This document shows positions 8,991-18,148 of a stretch of 64,000 nucleotides of DNA, in pieces. The DNA comes from Siccirubricoccus sp. G192 (GTDB lineage: Bacteria; Pseudomonadota; Alphaproteobacteria; Acetobacterales; Acetobacteraceae). Under the pieces are notes generated by a model. That model saw only the letters and a list, made by a program, of their open reading frames with translations. It made no database searches and was not told the origin of the DNA. The stretch is from positions 2,515,501 through 2,579,500 of the forward strand of contig NZ_JAHREN010000001.1 in NCBI RefSeq assembly GCF_019084075.1. Direction: 5' to 3'. Within the stretch, counting starts at the first letter, position 1. The number at the start of each line of letters is the position of its first letter. The translations under genes were made by a program, and so were the position numbers.

Positions 8991-9853
8991 AGGGCATCGT
9001 CCTCGCCGGGGGCAGCGGCACCCGGCTGTTCCCGGCCACGCTCGCGGTCTCGAAGCAGTTGCTGCCGGTCTATGACAAGCCGATGGTCTACTACCCGCTT
9101 TCGGTACTGATGCTGGCCGGCATCCGCGAGATCCTGCTGATCTCGACGCCGCATGACCTGCCGCTGTTCCAGCGCCTGCTTGGCGATGGCAGCCAATGGG
9201 GTATCCGCCTGGAGTTCCAGGTGCAGGAGCGGCCGAACGGCATCGCCCAGGCCTTCATCCTCGGCGAGGAATTCCTGGCCGGCGGTCCCTCGGCGCTGAT
9301 CCTCGGCGACAACATCTTCCACGGCCACGACCTCGACACCCGCATGAGCGAGGCGCAGGCGCCCCGGGGCGCGGCGGTCTTCGCCTATCGCGTCGCCGAT
9401 CCGGAGCGCTACGGCGTGGTCGAGTTCGACCAAGAGGCCCGCGCCCTCTCCATCGAGGAGAAGCCCGCCGCGCCCCGCTCCAACTGGGCGGTCACCGGGC
9501 TCTATTTCTACGACGGCCGCGCGCCCGCCATCGCCCGCGCCCTTGCCCCCTCGCCGCGTGGCGAGCTGGAGATCACCGACCTCAACCGGGTCTATCTGGA
9601 GGAGGGCAGCCTGCGCGTGGCGCAGCTCGGCCGCGGCTATGCCTGGCTCGATACCGGCACCCACGACAGCATGCTGGAGGCCGGCGAGTTCGTCCGCGCC
9701 ATCGAGAAGCGCACCGGCCAGAAGGTCGCCGCCCCCGAGGAGGTCGCCTGGCGCAAGGGCTTCATCTCCGACCAGCAATTGCGCGAGGTCGCCAGGCCGC
9801 TGCGCAACAGCGGCTACGGACGGTATCTCGAACACCTCATCCAGGCGGGCTAG
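8987..9853 (+). CDS. rfbA: Glucose-1-phosphate thymidylyltransferase
   Basis: 288 residues, the normal size for RmlA. It begins [16 protein letters not shown], the nucleotide-binding signature, followed by [18 protein letters not shown]. It also has [12 protein letters not shown] (metal-binding Asp), [14 protein letters not shown] and the [11 protein letters not shown] motif. The enzyme joins dTTP and glucose-1-phosphate and begins dTDP-L-rhamnose synthesis. The ATG overlaps the rfbD stop by four bases. With rfbC, rfbB and rfbD it makes the complete rhamnose donor for the glycosyltransferases that follow. Confidence 0.96.
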   Translation: MKGIVLAGGSGTRLFPATLAVSKQLLPVYDKPMVYYPLSVLMLAGIREILLISTPHDLPLFQRLLGDGSQWGIRLEFQVQERPNGIAQAFILGEEFLAGGPSALILGDNIFHGHDLDTRMSEAQAPRGAAVFAYRVADPERYGVVEFDQEARALSIEEKPAAPRSNWAVTGLYFYDGRAPAIARALAPSPRGELEITDLNRVYLEEGSLRVAQLGRGYAWLDTGTHDSMLEAGEFVRAIEKRTGQKVAAPEEVAWRKGFISDQQLREVARPLRNSGYGRYLEHLIQAG

Positions 9854-9874
9854 GCTCAGGGACCAGGCCGCAGC

Positions 9875-12800
9875 ATGACCGGCGCCCTGCCCACCGGCCG
9901 CGTGGATGTGGTGAATGCCTATCGCGCCCTGCTCGGCCGCGAGCCGGAGAGCGATGCCGTCATCGCCGAAAACCTGCCGCGCCCGGTGCCGGAGATCGTG
10001 GCGGCCCTGGCGCGGTCGGGCGAATTCGATGCCGTGCTCGCCACCCTGGCCAGTGGCGCGCTGCCACCCCATGCCGGGCTGACCGAGGCGGCACGGCAGG
10101 AAGCCTGGGACTGGGCCAGCCGCCAGGACCTGCTGCGCGCCACCCCCGGCCTGCCCCGTTCCGCCGGCACCCTGCCCGGCGCGCTGCTGCACGCGGCGCC
10201 GGTGGCTGCCGCCATCGCCCGGCAGCCGGAATCCCGGCAGGAGGTTCTGCGCGGCTTCCGCGACCGGCCGGAGCGATGCCCGGCGCATCTGCTCACCCTT
10301 CCCGCGGAGGCGCGGGACCGGCTCTGGCTCGGCCGCCTGCTGCATGGCGAGACGGCCGATGCCGGGCCGGCAGAGACGCCGGCCGGCACGCTGCTGCAAT
10401 TCCTGGCCGCCGAGATCGCCACGCCCCGCTTCCGCGCGGAGGTTCTGCGGCCGGTCATCGAAGGCGGCTGGCTGCCCGCCTGCCGCCTGCCGGCCGCGGC
10501 GCTGGCTGGCTGCGCCGCCTGGCTGGAGGATCGGCTGGGGGTGCGGCCGGATGCCACCGGTTTCTACGGCACGCTGCTCGCCGCGCTGCTGACCCAGCCC
10601 GCCCTGGCGCCGCTGATCGAAGCCAGCCACCCGGCGGAACACGCGCCGCTGCTGGAGGCCCTGCCGGACCTCGCCTCCGGCCTGCTGCACCTGCGCGCGG
10701 CCAGGGTCGGTGGCGAGGATGTGGCGATGGCCTATCTCGCCGTGCTGGGCCGCGAGGCGGAGAGCGAGGCGGTGCGGCGCAGCCATGCCGGCGCGCCGCT
10801 CTGGACCCTGATCGCCACCCTGTTCGGCTCCGAGGAATTCCGGACGCAGACGCTGCACCGCCTGATCGGCGGCGGCGATTCCCCGCATTTCCACCTGCCG
10901 CTGGAATTGCGGCGGCAGGCCGGCGCCTGGCTTGAGGAACGCCTGGCGCTGCCCCTGCAGGGCGTGGCGCCGCTGCACCCCGCCGCGCTGCTGCTGCGGT
11001 TGGTCTCCCTGCCGGCCATCGCGGCGGAGTTGCAGCGGGCGCATGACGTGCTCTGGCAGGATGCGCGGGCGGCGCTGGCGGCGCTGCATGCGGCGGCCTC
11101 CCAGGGCGCGACCGGGGCGATCGACTATGTCACCGGCGATGTGGTGGCCGGCTGGGCGCTGGACCGCGAATCGGCCGAGCCGATCGAGATCGAGATCCAC
11201 TGCAATGGCGAGCTGGTGGGCTTCGGCCGCGCCGACCGGCCGCGCGCCGAGGCCGCGGAGGCAGGGGCGGAGCGCGCCGGCTTCCGCATCCCCTGGCGCG
11301 GCCGCTCGCGGATGCGGCCGGCGGAGGGCTTCCGCTTCCAGATCATTGCCGCGCGCAGCGGCCAGCCGGTCGGGCCCGCCTTCCTGCTGGATGCGGTCTT
11401 CACCGATGCCCGGTCCAGCATGCAGCGCATGGCCGCCGAATTGGCCGAGATGCGCGGCACCCTGCGGCGTCTGGAGGCGATGCTGCCGCAGTTGGAAAGC
11501 TTCGCCGCCTGGCCGCCGGACCTCTATGCCGCCTTCCGCCGCCAGCATGCCGTGCCGCCGCCGCCGCGTTTGCCGGCGCAGCCCCTGGCGGTGCGGCTGG
11601 TGCTGGATTGCGATGCGGTCTCGACCAAGGGGCTCCGCCGCACGCTGGACAGCCTGACCGGCCAGCTCTGGCCGCATTGGACCGCGGTGCTGCTGACCGG
11701 CTCGGCGGAGCGCCAGGCCCTGCTGGCGCAGGCGGCGGCGCGCGACCCGCGCTTCCTTCCCTGGCCGCTGGCGGCGGGCGAGGCGATGGCAGCGGCCGAG
11801 CGGCGCGCGGCGGCGGCGGGCGAGGAGCCGCTGGTGCTGCTGGCGCCCCCCGGCAGCGTCTTCGCCGAGGCTGCGCTCTCCTGGTTCGTGCATGCCGCCA
11901 GCACCGGTGCGGCCGGCTTCTATTGCGACGAGGATGCCCTGACCGAGCCGGTGCGGCATGTCGACCGGCACGAGGCGCCGGTCTTCCGCGCCTGTTTCGA
12001 CGAATGGACGCTGCCCTTCCGCAACCCCTGCGGCGAGCTGGTCTGCGCCCGGCGCGAGGCGCTGCTGGCGGCCTGGCAGGCGGTGCCGCCCGATAGCGCC
12101 GGCTTGGCGGAGCGGCGCTGGCTGCTCGCGGCCGCCCTGGCGCGTGCGGGCGTGGTGGCGCATGTGCCGCGGGTGCTGTTCTCCGTGCAGCGGGACGAGG
12201 TTGCGGAGGCGCCGTCGGGCGCGACGCCCGCCGCATTGCGGCCGCTGCTGCGGCGGCCCTGGCTGCTGGATGCACCGAGGGAGGGGCCAGGGGGCCGCAT
12301 CACCGCCATCGTGCCGACCCGCAACGGCGGCGCGCTGCTGCGCGGCGCGCTTTCGAGCCTGGTCGAGAAGGCGGCGGAGCCCGGGCGGATCGGGCTGCTG
12401 GTGGTGGACAATGGCAGCGACGACGCTGCGACCCTGGAATTCCTGGCCGAGGGCAGGGCGGCGGGCCGGTTCGCCGTGCTGCGGGTGGAGGAGCCCTTCA
12501 ACTGGTCACGGCTGAACAATCTGGCCGCCCGTGAGGCGCGGGACGGGGCGCTGCTGTTCCTGAACGACGACACGCGGATGCTCACGCCCGGCTGGGACCG
12601 GCTGCTGGAGCGGCTGCTGGCGGAGCCTGAGGTGGGTGCTGTGGGCGCGCGGCTGGTCTATGAGGACCTGACGCTGCAGCATGCCGGGGTGGTGATGGGC
12701 GCCGAACGCCTGGCGGCGCATGAGGGTGTCGGCGCGCCGATGCAGGAGCCGGGGCCGCTCGGCCGCTGGCAGAGCCTGCGCGCGGTGGGCGCGGTGACGG

Positions 12801-13195
12801 GCGCCTTCCTGGCCTGCCGGCAGGAAAGTTTCGCGCGGGTGGGCGGCTTCGACGAGCATGGGCTCGGCATCACCTTCAATGACGTGGATTTCTGCCTGAA
12901 GCTGCGCGCGGCGGGGCTGCGGGTGCTCTACGAGCCCGGGATCGCGCTGGTGCATTTCGAGTCGAAGAGCCGCGGGCTGGACGACCAGGACGCCGGCAAG
13001 AAGGAACGGGCGGAATTCGAGGCCCGCAAGCTGGCGGAGCGCTGGGGGGAGGGGCTGCTGCGCGACCCGGGATTCAACCCGCATTGGAGCCGCTGGACGC
13101 GGCCCTTCGCGGCGATCCGCGAGCCCTCGGCGGCGGAGATCGAGGCGCATCTGGTGGGCTGCGCGGCGGTGGATCCTTGGAGCTGGGACTTGTGA
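9875..13195 (+). CDS. Multidomain family 2 glycosyltransferase (1106 aa)
   Basis: Very long, probably cytosolic, with no signal peptide. Two similar alpha-helical segments, near residues 12-50 (AYRALLGREPES then SGEFDAVL) and 279-333 (AYLAVLGREAES then GSEEFRTQTL), resemble the DUF4214-type modules found in some surface-glycan proteins. At about 413-500 is a beta-rich segment beginning GAIDYVTGDVVAGWALD, also found at the start of the sulfotransferase-like protein downstream. The C-terminal third (about 808-1060) is a GT2 domain: TAIVPTRNGG, VVDNGSDD, FLNDDTRML (DxD-like) and FDEHGLGITFNDVDFCLKL. It lies 21 bases after rfbA, so it may transfer rhamnose to a surface glycan. The acceptor is unknown. 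Confidence 0.8.
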   Translation: MTGALPTGRVDVVNAYRALLGREPESDAVIAENLPRPVPEIVAALARSGEFDAVLATLASGALPPHAGLTEAARQEAWDWASRQDLLRATPGLPRSAGTLPGALLHAAPVAAAIARQPESRQEVLRGFRDRPERCPAHLLTLPAEARDRLWLGRLLHGETADAGPAETPAGTLLQFLAAEIATPRFRAEVLRPVIEGGWLPACRLPAAALAGCAAWLEDRLGVRPDATGFYGTLLAALLTQPALAPLIEASHPAEHAPLLEALPDLASGLLHLRAARVGGEDVAMAYLAVLGREAESEAVRRSHAGAPLWTLIATLFGSEEFRTQTLHRLIGGGDSPHFHLPLELRRQAGAWLEERLALPLQGVAPLHPAALLLRLVSLPAIAAELQRAHDVLWQDARAALAALHAAASQGATGAIDYVTGDVVAGWALDRESAEPIEIEIHCNGELVGFGRADRPRAEAAEAGAERAGFRIPWRGRSRMRPAEGFRFQIIAARSGQPVGPAFLLDAVFTDARSSMQRMAAELAEMRGTLRRLEAMLPQLESFAAWPPDLYAAFRRQHAVPPPPRLPAQPLAVRLVLDCDAVSTKGLRRTLDSLTGQLWPHWTAVLLTGSAERQALLAQAAARDPRFLPWPLAAGEAMAAAERRAAAAGEEPLVLLAPPGSVFAEAALSWFVHAASTGAAGFYCDEDALTEPVRHVDRHEAPVFRACFDEWTLPFRNPCGELVCARREALLAAWQAVPPDSAGLAERRWLLAAALARAGVVAHVPRVLFSVQRDEVAEAPSGATPAALRPLLRRPWLLDAPREGPGGRITAIVPTRNGGALLRGALSSLVEKAAEPGRIGLLVVDNGSDDAATLEFLAEGRAAGRFAVLRVEEPFNWSRLNNLAAREARDGALLFLNDDTRMLTPGWDRLLERLLAEPEVGAVGARLVYEDLTLQHAGVVMGAERLAAHEGVGAPMQEPGPLGRWQSLRAVGAVTGAFLACRQESFARVGGFDEHGLGITFNDVDFCLKLRAAGLRVLYEPGIALVHFESKSRGLDDQDAGKKERAEFEARKLAERWGEGLLRDPGFNPHWSRWTRPFAAIREPSAAEIEAHLVGCAAVDPWSWDL

Positions 13196-13270
13196 CCCCA
13201 GGGCGGGAGTTTCGGATCGCTGCGGACGCCTGAAGGAAAATCTTTGGACGGTTGAGCATCCGGTATACTC

Positions 13271-13299
13271 TTGACCACTATGTGGCGACACAAATACAA
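13271..13299 (+). promoter_or_regulatory. Candidate sigma-70-type promoter
   Basis: TTGACC at 13271-13276 and ATACAA at 13294-13299 are 17 bases apart in the AT-richer gap before the sulfotransferase-like gene. The -10 is a weak match. The compositional shift here suggests a separate transcription unit from the rfb operon. Confidence 0.25.
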
Positions 13300-13422
13300 G
13301 CGAGCATGCTTGGGACAGGTCTAGCGCGTCATCCCTGTGCTGCCTGTGTTGCTGGCCCTGCCGACGGGGTGCCGTCGACTGGGATTAATAATACGGATAG
13401 TATTCAGTAAGGAGTGGGGCGA

Positions 13423-14425
13423 TTGCAGGCCGGATTTGTCGAAATCCTTTCGACTGAATTTGTCTCAGGCTGGGCCTCGGACTCTGAGCTTGATCCCATG
13501 CTGCCCGTAATGGTTGCCAAGTTGGGCGACGAAATTCTCGGCTGGTCCGTTTGCCGATTTGCTCGCCGGGATCTTCCGGCGGGCGCCGCTTTTGTAATTC
13601 CTTTTTTGCGGACTATCGACAAGGCGCAGGTTTCGGAAGTTGAGGTATTTCATCTGCGATCCATGACGCCGCTTAAGCGGGGCATGGCCGCCAGGATCGA
13701 GGCCAACCCGCCGCTGCAGGTTTTCGTCGTGGGATCGCCGCGGTCCGGCACATCGCAGCTTGGTAAGTGTATTTCCGAAGTCTTTTCTCTCCCCTGGTTC
13801 GGCGAGGGCCATGGCGCTCCCGCTCTGGGCGAGGCTTGGAGGGTGATCCCGCATAACCTCCCTGCCAATACCTTCGCTTCCGTTATGGCGAAGCTGGATC
13901 TGGGTGGGCAGATTCTGTCTCTGGCAAGAGAGGGGTATTATTTCGCCCACTCTTCTGCCTCGTTCCTCGACAAGACGCCGGGAATCGAAATGATTCATTC
14001 GATTCCCATGCTTCAGGCAGCTTTCCCGAAGGCAAAGATTATTTTTGCGAAGCGTAACGGTGTTGCCAATGTTCTCTCGAGGATGACCAAGTTCGGCGGA
14101 AAAATTCGAGGCGCACTGCAATGACTGGAGTGCAGCGATGCGGGCCTGGATCGAAGTCAAATCCTCGGTGCCGACCGCGCTCGAGATTGACCAGGAGGAC
14201 ATGCTTTTCGAGCCGGCCGAGATCGCTGCAATGATCAGTGGGTATCTCGGCCGAGCGGATGCGGCGGGTGCCCTCCACGCAGCTCTGACAACGCATGCCA
14301 TGGAGCGCACCGGTGCAGGCATCGGTCGCAACCGTCTCAGGGACACCGGCTGGGCGCCTGAGGAGTTGGCAGCGTTCACCGAGCGCTGTGGTCCGATGAT
14401 GCGGGCGTTTGGCTACGAGATGTAA
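13423..14425 (+). CDS. Sulfotransferase-like protein with N-terminal GWA-type domain (frameshifted at 14100-14104)
   Basis: A TTG at 13423 is the likely start because AAGGAG ends eight bases before it. Residues 1-50 (FVEILSTEFVSGWASDSEL) resemble the middle domain of the preceding glycosyltransferase. The rest looks like a sulfotransferase: FVVGSPRSGTSQLGK is the PAPS 5'-phosphosulfate loop, and KIIFAKRNGVANVLSRM is in the place of the 3'-phosphate site. The frame stops at 14124, but the next frame continues with KFEAHCNDWSAAMRAWIEV, exactly the kind of helix expected, to 14425. The A5 run at 14100-14104 with one A removed joins them into 333 residues. The region is richer in A+T than its neighbours, suggesting transfer. 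Function as a sulfotransferase is inferred. Confidence 0.68.
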
Positions 14426-14751
14426 GGCCGGTTGCCGCTGGGTGTACGCCCCGCTGCTTTCTCGTGGTGCGGCCGGGTAAGACAGCGGCCACTAGCCAGT
14501 GCGAATGATCTTGCGGGCCTGAAATTCCCAAGCTTGCCAATTTGTTTCGTAAAAGTTTCGGATTGTGGCGACGATCTGCGATTTAATTCGCGCTCGAATG
14601 CAATCAAGGGTTGCTGATTCCAGGTGCTAGCATTAACATATGATAGCAATCACAGCCCGTTTAGGTGCATCAGCGCCTAAGGGTGCGCCAACAGTCACCC
14701 GGTGCCAGACAAGTAGCGGCGATCTGTTTCGTTTTCAACGCGAGTGCCAGG
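14426..14751. other. 326-bp gap, AT-richer, no gene seen
   Basis: It contains no convincing coding frame. A small imperfect hairpin, TTAGGTGC pairing with GCGCCTAA, lies at about 14659-14680. Composition stays AT-richer than the flanking operons, as in the sulfotransferase-like gene. It presumably holds the promoter of the small protein downstream. Confidence 0.4.
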
Positions 14752-15228
14752 ATGTCGGACAAGGTGCTTAAATATTCCACCCACGAGCCGCACCACGATC
14801 AAGACTTGGCGCTGCTTCCCTTCGCCGAATGGGCGAGGGAGGGTGATCTCCGCCTGATGGACGGTTCAAAGATGATGGCGGTAAGCCGCCCTCTCTTCAT
14901 GGCTTTGCTGCGTCCCAAGCTGCGTAAAATAAAATTCGATGCAAGCTATTATCGCCGGGCGAATCCTGACCTTCTTCAGGCTGAGACGGCTGGCATCGTG
15001 AAGGATCTTCACGAACATTATATTGAATTCGGTTATTTCGAGAGCCGGCTGCCTTCGTTTGTGGAGGTGGATGGGGCCTTCTACGGCAGGGAATATCCCG
15101 ATGTCGCGGTTGGTGTTCTGGAAAGAACGGTCAAATCGGCCCAATGGCATTTCGAAACCATTGGCTTCAAGGAAGGGCGACTGCCGCGCCGGGGCTGGTC
15201 GTTCAGCGAACTGATTGACAGCAACTGA
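14752..15228 (+). CDS. Hypothetical YPDV/EGR-repeat protein
   Basis: 158 residues from the ATG at 14752; the open frame reaches 14665, but no start there has a ribosome site, and the chosen one is weak too. The C-terminal two thirds holds two copies of a repeat: FDASYYRRANPDLL followed by HYIEFGYFESRLP, then VDGAFYGREYPDVA followed by HFETIGFKEGRLP. The pattern is aromatic-x3-(N/Y)PD(V/L), then H(F/Y)x3G, then E(S/G)R(L)P. The same unit heads the next glycosyltransferase and repeats in the protein at 18149-18889. It is known as an accessory module of glycosyltransferases; no catalytic domain is present. It may be a split-off accessory domain or a remnant of a larger transferase. Confidence 0.6.
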   Translation: MSDKVLKYSTHEPHHDQDLALLPFAEWAREGDLRLMDGSKMMAVSRPLFMALLRPKLRKIKFDASYYRRANPDLLQAETAGIVKDLHEHYIEFGYFESRLPSFVEVDGAFYGREYPDVAVGVLERTVKSAQWHFETIGFKEGRLPRRGWSFSELIDSN

Positions 15229-15302
15229 TTCGCACCGCGGGCCGAATGCAAGCCGGCGTCATCAGCCGGCTTTCCGACCATGTCCCTCTCTGAGGTTGGG
15301 TG

Positions 15303-16775
15303 ATGAGCGATACCTTGGTCGCCGAAGATCTCGATTACCTGCGCCGCTACCCGGATGTGGCCGGCGCAGTGCAAAGCGGCCGCTTCGGCTCGGCGCGTGA
15401 GCATTTCGAGCAGCACGGGCAGTTCGAGGGGCGGCTCTGGCTGGAGCGTCCGCCCGAGACCGCGCCGCCGCTGATCGGCTCCTGCGATGTCCTGATCCTC
15501 TCCGAGGACAGCTTCTTCCTCGAAGGATGGACCGACGACCGGCTGCGCTCCGTCGCCGGCTTCGATGTCGTGGACATGAATACCGGGCTGCGGACCGCCT
15601 CCGCCGCCTATCGCTGCCGCCGCATGGATGTGGAGCAGCATCTCGGCGCGCCGCATCCTACCGAATTCGGCCTCTGGACCGCGGGGCTGCTGCCCTCCCC
15701 GGGCCAGGCCGAGGGGCTGGCCTTCGCCCTGGTCTATGGCAACGGCGCCATGAACCCGCTGGAGCCCTCCCGGACCCTGCGCCTGGCGCGGCGCGAGTTC
15801 TTCGAGCATCTGCTGGCGCATTACGGGCGGCGCTCGCTGCTGAGCAACGTCACCGCCCGCTCCTTCGAGGAGATGGACGGAAGGCTGGGCCCGCTGGTCA
15901 CGGATCTCTACGGCCGGATCCGGGCGACCCGCCGCGTCACCACCCGCGCCGGCTTCGGTGGCGGGCAGGGCCGGCCGAAGCTCAGCCTCATCACCGTGCT
16001 CTACGGCATCCCGGACTTCCTCTATCTGCAGGTGGCGCAATTCGCCCGCTTCGCGGATTTGTCCGAAATCGAATTCCTCTTCGTCTCCAATAGCCCCGAA
16101 TTGGAGGAGGTTCTGCTGCGCGATGCCGAACTGGCGGCGCATGTCTTCCGCACCACCATCCGCGTCATCTCGCTGAACCAGAATTGCGGCTTCTCCCACG
16201 CCAACAACATCGGCATCGAGGAAGCCGCCTGCGACACCATCGTGGTCATCAACCCCGATGTCTTCCCCTACAACGCGGCCGCCATCCAGCGGCTGTTCCG
16301 CTATGCCGGGCGCGGCATGGAACGCAGCATCGCCGGCGGCAAGCTCTACTACGCCGATGGCAGCGTGATGCATGACGGCATGTTCTTCGAGCCGGAGCGG
16401 AAGCTCACCGCGCTCTGCCGCGCGCCTGTCTGGACCGTGGAGCATTTCCGCAAGGGCTTCGCCGATCGGCCGGGCCAGGCAGCGCGACCGGTGCCGGCGG
16501 TGAGCGGCGCGCTGATGGTCTTCGACCGCCGCTTCGGCCGCGAGCTTGGCCTCTTCGACGAGGATTTCGTCTATGGCCATTACGAGGATGCCGATCTCTG
16601 CCTGCGGGCGCGGGGCGCCGGCGGCAGCGTCATCCTCGATCCCGACCTGGCCTTCTGGCACTACGAGGGCAAGGGCTCGGTGAAGCGGCCCGAACATGCC
16701 GGGTCAGGCCTCTACAACCGCTGGCTCTTCTCGCAGCGCTGGGCCGGCAAGCTTGAGGATGCGAACAATGTCTGA
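15303..16775 (+). CDS. Family 2 glycosyltransferase with N-terminal YPDV module
   Basis: 490 residues from the ATG at 15303, after GAGG. Residues 8-45 hold one repeat unit (DLDYLRRYPDVAGAV followed by HFEQHGQFEGRLW). The GT2 domain starts near 225 with KLSLITVLYG and contains VISLNQNCGFSHANNIGIEE, VVINPDVFPY (the DxD-like nucleotide-sugar site), GALMVFDRRFG and GLFDEDFVYGHYEDADLCLR. This resembles rhamnosyltransferase-type GT2 enzymes, which fits the rfb genes upstream. It probably acts at the inner face of the cytoplasmic membrane. Its stop lies inside the start of the GT4 gene, so the two are co-translated. Confidence 0.85.
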   Translation: MSDTLVAEDLDYLRRYPDVAGAVQSGRFGSAREHFEQHGQFEGRLWLERPPETAPPLIGSCDVLILSEDSFFLEGWTDDRLRSVAGFDVVDMNTGLRTASAAYRCRRMDVEQHLGAPHPTEFGLWTAGLLPSPGQAEGLAFALVYGNGAMNPLEPSRTLRLARREFFEHLLAHYGRRSLLSNVTARSFEEMDGRLGPLVTDLYGRIRATRRVTTRAGFGGGQGRPKLSLITVLYGIPDFLYLQVAQFARFADLSEIEFLFVSNSPELEEVLLRDAELAAHVFRTTIRVISLNQNCGFSHANNIGIEEAACDTIVVINPDVFPYNAAAIQRLFRYAGRGMERSIAGGKLYYADGSVMHDGMFFEPERKLTALCRAPVWTVEHFRKGFADRPGQAARPVPAVSGALMVFDRRFGRELGLFDEDFVYGHYEDADLCLRARGAGGSVILDPDLAFWHYEGKGSVKRPEHAGSGLYNRWLFSQRWAGKLEDANNV

Positions 16776-18115
16776 ATCGCCCCGCATCCTCTTCATCAGC
16801 GTCTTCCACCCGGAGATCTTCCGCGGCGGCGCGCAGCAGGCGGCCTATGAGCTGTTCCTCGGCGCCCGCGAGGCCGGGCTCGACGCCACCTTCCTCGCCT
16901 CGGTCGAGCCCGGCCAGGCGCCGGCGCTGTTCAAGCCGGGCGCCATCTTCACCGGCTTCGACGGGCGGCCGAACGAATACCTCTTCCTCTCGGACAGCTA
17001 CGACCACGCCTGGCACCGCAACCTGAACATCCGCGCGCTGCGCTGGTTCGAGGAATTCCTCCTCGATCTCAAGCCGGACATCGTGCATTTCCACCACTTC
17101 ATGACCATCGGCCTCGACCTCTTCCTGGTCGCGCGGCGGGTGCTGCCGAAGGCGAAGCTCGTGCTGACCCTGCATGAGTTCCTCGGCATCTGCATGGCCA
17201 ATGGCCATATGGTGCGGAAGAACGAGAAGGCACTCTGCACCAAGGCTTCGCCGGTGCGCTGCCATCAGTGCTTCCCGGACCTGACGCCGGAGAGCTTCCA
17301 GCTCCGCGAGGATTGGGTGAAGCACGCCTACAGCGTCTTCGACGCCTTCATCACGCCGACCGAATTCGTCCGGCGCCGCTACATCGAATGGGGCCTGGCG
17401 CCGGAGAAGGTGCATACCGTCACCAATGCCCAGGCGGATTACTCGCTGCGCGACTATCGCGTGAAGATCCCGGCCTCCACCGCGCCGCGGGTGCCGAACC
17501 GCTTCGGCTTCTTCGGCCAGTTGGTGGATGTGAAGGGCCTCGGCGTGGTCTTCGACGCGCTGGACCACTATGCCCGCACCTATGAGGAGCCGGTGCAGCT
17601 CCATATCAACGGCGCCAATCTGGGGCACGCCACCGAGAAATTCCCAGGCGCGCTTCAAGAGCTTCCTCGAGAATGCGAAGGCGCTGGAGCCGGTGGTGCA
17701 GGTCGAGTACCACGGCCCCTATTCCATGTCCGATCTGCCTGCCCGCATGGGGCGCGTCGACTGGGTGCTGGTGCCCTCGATCTGGTGGGAGATCTTCGGC
17801 CTGGTGGTGTCCGAGGCCTTCATGTTCCGCCGCCCGCCCATCTGCAGCAATATCGGCGGCATGGCCGAGCGCCTCCGCCATGACGAGGACGGGCTGCTCT
17901 TCGAGGCCGGCGACCCGATCAGCCTGGCCGAGACGCTGCACCGCTGCGTCACCGAGGAGGGGCTGCAGGCGCGGCTGGCGGCGAATTCCCCGGGCGTGCC
18001 CCCGGTGAGCGACGTGGTCCGCAGCCATTGCGAGGTCTATGGCATCGGCGGCACCGCCCCGGCCTCCGCCACCAAGGGCCGCAACCGCAAGCTGGTGGCC
18101 GCGGTCGGCGCCTGA
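16768..18115 (+). CDS. Family 4 glycosyltransferase (frameshifted at 17643-17645)
   Basis: The ATG at 16768 overlaps the previous stop by eight bases and has GAGG nine bases upstream. The N-terminal half is GT4-like: RILFISVFHPEIFRGGAQQA, IVHFHHFMTIGLDL, LVLTLHEFLGICMANGHMV and FITPTEFVRRRYIEWG. The frame then degenerates after ATEKF. The next frame continues ARFKSFLENAKALEPVVQV and reaches the donor-binding motif PSIWWEIFGLVVSEAFMF, then GGMAERLRHDEDGLLFE. Removing one C from the CCC run at 17643-17645 unites the two into 448 residues. As read the gene is frameshifted. It probably belongs to the same glycan pathway as the GT2 genes. Confidence 0.85.
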
Positions 18116-18148
18116 CGGGGCTTCAGCGCCCGCGCCACAGCCCCGCCC

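Noticed and set aside
8840..12163. Leftward open frame of 1107 codons
   Set aside because: Antisense to rfbA and the large glycosyltransferase; no ribosome site or family motif, with composition typical of shadows in high-GC DNA.
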